DNA of 64,000 nt, taken from NCBI RefSeq assembly GCF_014170305.1, contig NZ_LZZT01000031.1:124001-188000 (forward strand), in the 5' to 3' direction. Every line of letters starts with the position of its first letter. Position 1 is the first letter of the stretch. The notes under the pieces were generated by a model. That model was not told the origin of the DNA. It saw only the letters and a program-made list of their open reading frames with translations, and searched no databases. Made by a program: the position numbers and the translations under genes. This document shows, piece after piece, positions 60,138-64,000 of this stretch. The DNA comes from Achromobacter sp. UMC71. GTDB taxonomy: Bacteria > Pseudomonadota > Gammaproteobacteria > Burkholderiales > Burkholderiaceae_B.

Positions 60138-62377
60138 CGGAACGTCGCGGTCAGCATGGCCGAGCGGCCCGGCGCCACATAGCTGAACAGGCCCACGTGC
60201 GACGCCTCGTAGATCGTTTCGTCGGTCAGGTTGTTCAGGTTCAGCTGCAAGCCGAAGTTCTTGTTGAACTGGTAGGCGGCCATGGCATCGTAGCGCCAGT
60301 ACGAAGGCAACCGGTAGACGTTGGCATCATCCACGTAGCGCTTGCCGGTGTAGGTCGCGCCCGCGCCCACCGTCAATTCCGGCAGGAACTTGTAGGTGGT
60401 CCACAGGCTGGCGCTCTGGCGCGCGATGAACTTCATCTGCTTGCCGCTGAAGTCCGTGCCGCCGCTCGTGTAGTTCGTGACCTTCGGATCCATGTAGCTG
60501 TAGCCCGCCCATACTTGCCACTTGGGTGTGATGGAGCCGGCCGCGCTCAGTTCCACGCCGCGCACCCGGTTGCTGCCCGCCAAGGTGATGTCGCCCGTCA
60601 GCGGATCGGCCGAACGCGCGTCGGTCTTGCGGGTCTCGAACACCGCGCCGGTCAGCGACAGACGCTCGTCGAACAGGTCCCACTTGGTGCCCAGCTCGAT
60701 GCTGCGGCTCTTTTCGGGCGCCAGCGCCGCAGTGGCCGCGGTCAGGCGTCCGCCCGCCGCGCCGTCCGCGCCGCCCGACTGCCCGGCCGTTTCGCCGGAT
60801 GGGTTGGACGAGGTGCCGTACGACACATAGATGCTGCCATTGGGCGCCGGCTTGTAGACCAGGCCCAGCTGGTAGTTCCACATGTCATCGGTGCGCTCGG
60901 CCCCGCCGCTGGATACGCGGTAGTTGTCGTAGCGCAGGCCGACGTTGGTCTCCCACTGCTCGCTGAACTTGATCGTGTCGAACACGTAGGCCGCACGCGT
61001 GCTGGTCTTGGCCGCGTCGTACTTCGGGCCCCAGCCCAGGCTGCCGGTGTAGGCCTGGTTCGGATTCGGGCGGTACAGGTCATCGAGCAGCGTTCGGTCA
61101 AAGCCGCCGCGGGCAATGCCGTCGCGCTTGATGATCTTCTCGGTGCTGTATTCCAGGCCCGCCGCGTAGCTGTGGCGGATGGAACCCGTGGTGAATTCGC
61201 CGAACAGGTCGGTCTGGTTGATGAAGGACCGGTTGGTCTGGTTCAGCGTGCGCAGCGCCTTGCTGATCTGCAGGCCGGACGCTTCGTTCGAGCACGGCGC
61301 CACGCCATAGGCGCGGTTGGGCCGGCCGCCGATGCGGGCCGCGCAATTGTCGAACGACGGGCGCGTCATGACATACTCGTTGCGCGATTCGCTGTAGCGC
61401 GTGCCGTTGCGCAGCTTCAGCGTGTCGTTGAACTTGTGCTCGACCATCAGCGTACCCATGTCGGCCTGGTTCTTGCGATAGTCGCGGCCGGTCAGGCCGT
61501 AGTAGTTGTCGCGGTCCACCTTGGGCGGCGTCAGGCGGTCGGGCCGGGATTCGTTCTTGAACGGAATGCCCAGGTCGGGCGTGTCGTCGTTCTGCAGATG
61601 GTAGTAGCTGAGGGTCACCTGGGTGGGCGTGCCCAGCCCCCAGGCAAACGACGGCGCCACGCCCCAGCGGTCTGTTTCGACATGGTCGCGGCCGGGGACG
61701 TCGCCGCCCTGCTTCATCACGTTCAGGCGGAACGCCGAGCTTTCGCTGAACGCCCAGTTGGCGTCGCCGGTCAGGCGCCAGTTGTTGTCCGTGCCATAGC
61801 CCACAGAGCCTTCGACGAAATCCTCGAGCTTGGGGCTCTTGCTGACCAGGTTGATGCTGCCGCCGGTCGACCCGCGGCCCGAATAGGCCGAGCTGGGCCC
61901 CTTCAGGATCTCGACCGATTCCAGGTTGAAGGTCTCGTGCGAGAAGCGGCCCAGGTCGCGCATGCCGTCCACCATCATGTCGGTGCTGGCCTCGTAGCCG
62001 CGGATGAACGGCCGGTCGCCGGTCGGGGTGCCGCCTTCGCCGGCGCCGAACGTGATGCCGGGCGCCGTGCGCAGCACATCCATCAGCGAGGTCGCGGCGC
62101 GGTCGCGCATCAGTTGCTCGGTGATGACGGTGACCGACCGCGGCGTGTCCAGCAAGGGCGCCGTCATCTTGGGCGACGAGGCCACGTTGGCTTCATAGCC
62201 GTCGCTCACCGCCTGCCCCTGCACGTGCACCGGCGACAACTGGTGCACCGCGCCCGGCGCGGCGCTACCTTGCGCCAGGACCAGCCCGGGCGACATCAGT
62301 GCGCCGCACATGGCCGCATAAATCGTGGACGAGCCGGTACCTCCGGCGGTGGCTACAGCCGTTTCTGTCTTTTTCAT
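60128..62377 (-). CDS. fiu: Catecholate siderophore TonB-dependent receptor (Fiu type)
   Basis: 749 residues (E. coli Fiu is 760). ATG 62377 gives a signal peptide ending about SPGLVLAQG; longer forms cross the Fur box. The plug region shows LDTPRSVTVITEQLMRDRAATSLMDVLRTAPGITFGAGEGGTPTGDRPFIRGYEASTDMMVDGMRDLGRFSHETFNLESVEILKGPSSAYSGRGSTGGSINLVSKSP, the Fiu/FiuA/PiuA wording. The barrel follows and the last strand ends TATFRYN. Fiu imports monomeric catecholates and hydrolysis products, and is the entry route for catechol-bearing antibiotics in several species. It is convergent with the sensor kinase, overlapping by ten bases. Confidence 0.9.
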   Translation of the reverse strand: MKKTETAVATAGGTGSSTIYAAMCGALMSPGLVLAQGSAAPGAVHQLSPVHVQGQAVSDGYEANVASSPKMTAPLLDTPRSVTVITEQLMRDRAATSLMDVLRTAPGITFGAGEGGTPTGDRPFIRGYEASTDMMVDGMRDLGRFSHETFNLESVEILKGPSSAYSGRGSTGGSINLVSKSPKLEDFVEGSVGYGTDNNWRLTGDANWAFSESSAFRLNVMKQGGDVPGRDHVETDRWGVAPSFAWGLGTPTQVTLSYYHLQNDDTPDLGIPFKNESRPDRLTPPKVDRDNYYGLTGRDYRKNQADMGTLMVEHKFNDTLKLRNGTRYSESRNEYVMTRPSFDNCAARIGGRPNRAYGVAPCSNEASGLQISKALRTLNQTNRSFINQTDLFGEFTTGSIRHSYAAGLEYSTEKIIKRDGIARGGFDRTLLDDLYRPNPNQAYTGSLGWGPKYDAAKTSTRAAYVFDTIKFSEQWETNVGLRYDNYRVSSGGAERTDDMWNYQLGLVYKPAPNGSIYVSYGTSSNPSGETAGQSGGADGAAGGRLTAATAALAPEKSRSIELGTKWDLFDERLSLTGAVFETRKTDARSADPLTGDITLAGSNRVRGVELSAAGSITPKWQVWAGYSYMDPKVTNYTSGGTDFSGKQMKFIARQSASLWTTYKFLPELTVGAGATYTGKRYVDDANVYRLPSYWRYDAMAAYQFNKNFGLQLNLNNLTDETIYEASHVGLFSYVAPGRSAMLTATFRYN

Positions 62378-62441
62378 GGGATTCCTGGGAGCCAGCCCCG
62401 CGGCAAGCTCCACAACAACGTTCTGATTTTTTAGGAACCGC

Positions 62442-62460
62442 AATGATAGTTATTGCTATT
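62442..62460. promoter_or_regulatory. Fur box upstream of the Fiu-type receptor
   Basis: AATGATAGTTATTGCTATT, with CATT following, matches the Fur consensus at about 13 of 18 informative positions and continues as an AT-rich dyad to 62466. It lies 65 bases before the receptor start. The remainder of the 206-bp gap to tatD has no gene. Confidence 0.7.
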
Positions 62461-62583
62461 CATTGATTCAACTAAATGTCAGAATTTATTCAGCAATCAG
62501 ACAGAATTACAAAATTTCAGGCAAAAATGATGCATCCGCACGACAACGTCGTGCTTTGATCACTATCAAACAGGGACAGCTTT

Positions 62584-63402
62584 TCAGTCGCCGTCAGCCA
62601 GAATGGCCGCCGACAGGCGTGGCAATACCCGCAAGGCATTGGCCGTCGTCGCATGCGCCACCTGCCCTGCCGAGATGCCGCGCAGGTCCGCCAGCACCTG
62701 GGCGATGCGGGGCAGTTCGCCCGGCCGGTTGCGCCGCTGGGGCGGGTGCAGCCAGGCCGGCGGGATGTCCGGGGCATCGGTTTCCAGCACCAGGTGATGC
62801 AAGCCCACCTCAGTGGCGTGACGGCGGATCTGCAAGGCCCGCTCGTACGTCATCGCGCCCCCCAGGCCCAGCGCGAACCCCTGGTCGACAAAGGCCTGGG
62901 CTTGCTGGGCGCTGCCGTTGAACGCATGTGCGATGCCGCCGATGCGGTCATGGCGGCGCAGATGCTTCAGCAGGATGTCCTGGGATTTGCGCACGTGCAG
63001 CAGCACGGGCAGCCTGAACTCGGCGGCTAGCGCCAGCTGGACGGCATAGAAGTGTTCTTGACGCTCCCGCGGTTCGCCTGAGGCGATCTCGGGCACGAAG
63101 AAGTCCAGCCCGATCTCGCCGATGGCCACGAAACGCGGATCGCCCATGGCTGCCTTGACGGCGTCGCGCAACGCATCCAGATCCGCGTCCGACGCGCGTT
63201 GCACATACAGCGGATGAATGCCCAGCGCGTAGGCGCCGCCGGCGACCCGCGGAGCCAGCTCGCGCACCACGGCGAAGTTGGCGCGCTCGACGGCGGGGAT
63301 GACGATGGCCTGGACACCCGCCGCGCACGCGTCGTCGGCGACCTGCTGGCGGTCGGCATCGAACTCGGCGGCATCCAGGTGGCAATGGGTGTCGATCAGC
63401 AT
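62584..63402 (-). CDS. tatD: TatD-family metal-dependent deoxyribonuclease
   Basis: 272 residues of the TatD amidohydrolase family. Metal ligands in order: LIDTHCHLDAAEF (HxH), FVAIGEIGLDFF (Glu), LLHVRKSQDIL (His), IGGIAHAFNGSAQQ (His) and VLETDAPDIPPAWL (Asp). It acts as a 3'-5' exonuclease in DNA repair or turnover; some paralogues (YcfH, YjjV) are of the same size, so the exact orthologue is not certain. ATG 63402 gives the family N-terminus MLIDTHCHLD. It is transcribed in the same direction as lolD, 75 bases downstream of it. Confidence 0.88.
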   Translation of the reverse strand: MLIDTHCHLDAAEFDADRQQVADDACAAGVQAIVIPAVERANFAVVRELAPRVAGGAYALGIHPLYVQRASDADLDALRDAVKAAMGDPRFVAIGEIGLDFFVPEIASGEPRERQEHFYAVQLALAAEFRLPVLLHVRKSQDILLKHLRRHDRIGGIAHAFNGSAQQAQAFVDQGFALGLGGAMTYERALQIRRHATEVGLHHLVLETDAPDIPPAWLHPPQRRNRPGELPRIAQVLADLRGISAGQVAHATTANALRVLPRLSAAILADGD

Positions 63403-63477
63403 GGGCGCGGTCTCCTCGCCCTGATTATCCACCCGCCGCGGGGCGGGCGGATACGGGCGTGTCAGCCCTGGCAAGCC

Positions 63478-64000
63478 TTACACCAGGCGGCCGTTTTCCA
63501 TCAGCAGTTGACGGTCGGCGCGGGCAGCCAGTTCGGGGTCGTGGGTCACGATGGCGAACGCCGTGCCGGATTCCTTGTTGACCCGGGTCAGCAGCTCGAA
63601 CATATTGTGCGCGGTATGACGGTCGAGGTTGCCGGTGGGTTCGTCGGCCAACACGCACACCGGGCGCGTCACCAGCGCGCGCGCCAGCGCCACGCGCTGG
63701 CGTTCCCCGCCCGACAACTGGCCCGGGTAGTGGCCCTCGCGCGCCGCCAGCCCGACCAGGCCCAGGACCTCGCGCGCGGCCTCGCGCGCCTTGTCGCGAT
63801 TCTCGCGGCGCACGATCAGCGGCATGGCCACGTTGTCCAGCGCCGAGAATTCCGGCAACAGGTGGTGGAACTGGTACACGAAGCCCAGGCTGCGGTTGCG
63901 CACCGCGCTCTTGCGGGCTTCGGACAGGCCGATGGCCAACTGGCCATCCACCGATACCGAGCCGCTGGTGGGCATGTCGAGCAGGCCCAGGATGTGCAGC
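63478..64000 (-). CDS. lolD: Lipoprotein-releasing ABC ATPase LolD (5' end outside window)
   Basis: The frame runs off the right edge; about 174 C-terminal codons are visible. Q-loop [24 protein letters not shown], with the LolD-specific [22 protein letters not shown] wording, signature [17 protein letters not shown], Walker [14 protein letters not shown] and the switch His in [15 protein letters not shown] are all present. Walker A lies beyond 64000. LolD powers the LolCE complex that releases outer-membrane lipoproteins from the inner membrane. The gene overlooks tatD downstream, an arrangement common in beta-proteobacteria. Confidence 0.92.
   Translation of the reverse strand, partial: LHILGLLDMPTSGSVSVDGQLAIGLSEARKSAVRNRSLGFVYQFHHLLPEFSALDNVAMPLIVRRENRDKAREAAREVLGLVGLAAREGHYPGQLSGGERQRVALARALVTRPVCVLADEPTGNLDRHTAHNMFELLTRVNKESGTAFAIVTHDPELAARADRQLLMENGRLV

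Noticed and set aside
59579..62434. 951-codon plus-strand frame opposite the Fiu-type receptor
   Set aside because: Covers both the end of the kinase gene and the antisense of the receptor; composition is typical of a shadow frame and it has no domain pattern.

Overview
The window is a dense, high-GC (roughly two thirds G+C by eye) stretch of a beta-proteobacterial chromosome. The Bug/TctC-type binding protein, the many LysR regulators, the TRAP transporter, the MipA/OmpV protein beside a QseBC-like two-component pair, and the PurL, GreB, TatD and LolD sequences all fit the Alcaligenaceae, most likely Achromobacter or a close Bordetella relative. This is an inference from protein style; there is no rRNA in the window and I saw no tRNA.

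Layout. 1-8.6 kb: the end of a LysR gene, a membrane-anchored DNA/RNA non-specific endonuclease, small secreted or membrane proteins, a DHA2 drug exporter, a second (non-housekeeping) MurA-like enolpyruvyl transferase and a hydrolase. 8.7-11.2 kb: two translationally coupled membrane proteins, each ending in a permuted papain-like (His then Asn-Cys) domain, the second of the DUF4105/Lnb type. 11.2-14.2 kb: a TetR-hydrolase-SDR operon facing an O-methyltransferase across a 20-bp palindrome. 14.2-22.5 kb: a LysR/MFS divergent pair, a Bug-protein/BAAT-thioesterase operon, a DUF1415 protein and an M20 peptidase. At 22.6-22.9 kb a LysR tail and a Bug tail abut head to head, a deletion scar. 22.9-28.3 kb: a QseBC-like system divergent from MipA, a LysR-type protein lacking its helix-turn-helix, and a chemoreceptor. 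28.5-32.6 kb: purL with a strong terminator. 32.9-35.9 kb: a DctQMP TRAP operon with its terminator. 36-47 kb: greB, an RNase AM-like PHP protein, a hydrolase, cfa, a GMC oxidoreductase with a divergent LysR, a TonB-C protein and comEC. 47.0-48.5 kb: a visibly AT-richer insert with one PD-(D/E)XK nuclease-like gene. 48.56-49.6 kb: a TPP riboswitch followed by thiM.

49.6-62.4 kb is an iron-acquisition island: three TonB-dependent receptors, a complete CeuBCDE/VctPDGC-type catecholate ABC importer, and an OmpR-type two-component system divergent from the enterobactin-type receptor, as in the Pseudomonas PfeA-PfeRS locus. Each receptor has a recognisable Fur-box-like sequence upstream. The window closes with tatD and a partial lolD.

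How they work together: the iron island forms one logical unit (outer-membrane uptake, periplasmic binding, inner-membrane import, ligand-responsive activation plus Fur repression). The TRAP genes, the QseBC/MipA pair and the TetR/O-methyltransferase pair are smaller self-contained units. The least-described elements are the paired permuted-papain membrane proteins, the MurA paralogue and the AT-rich nuclease-like gene.
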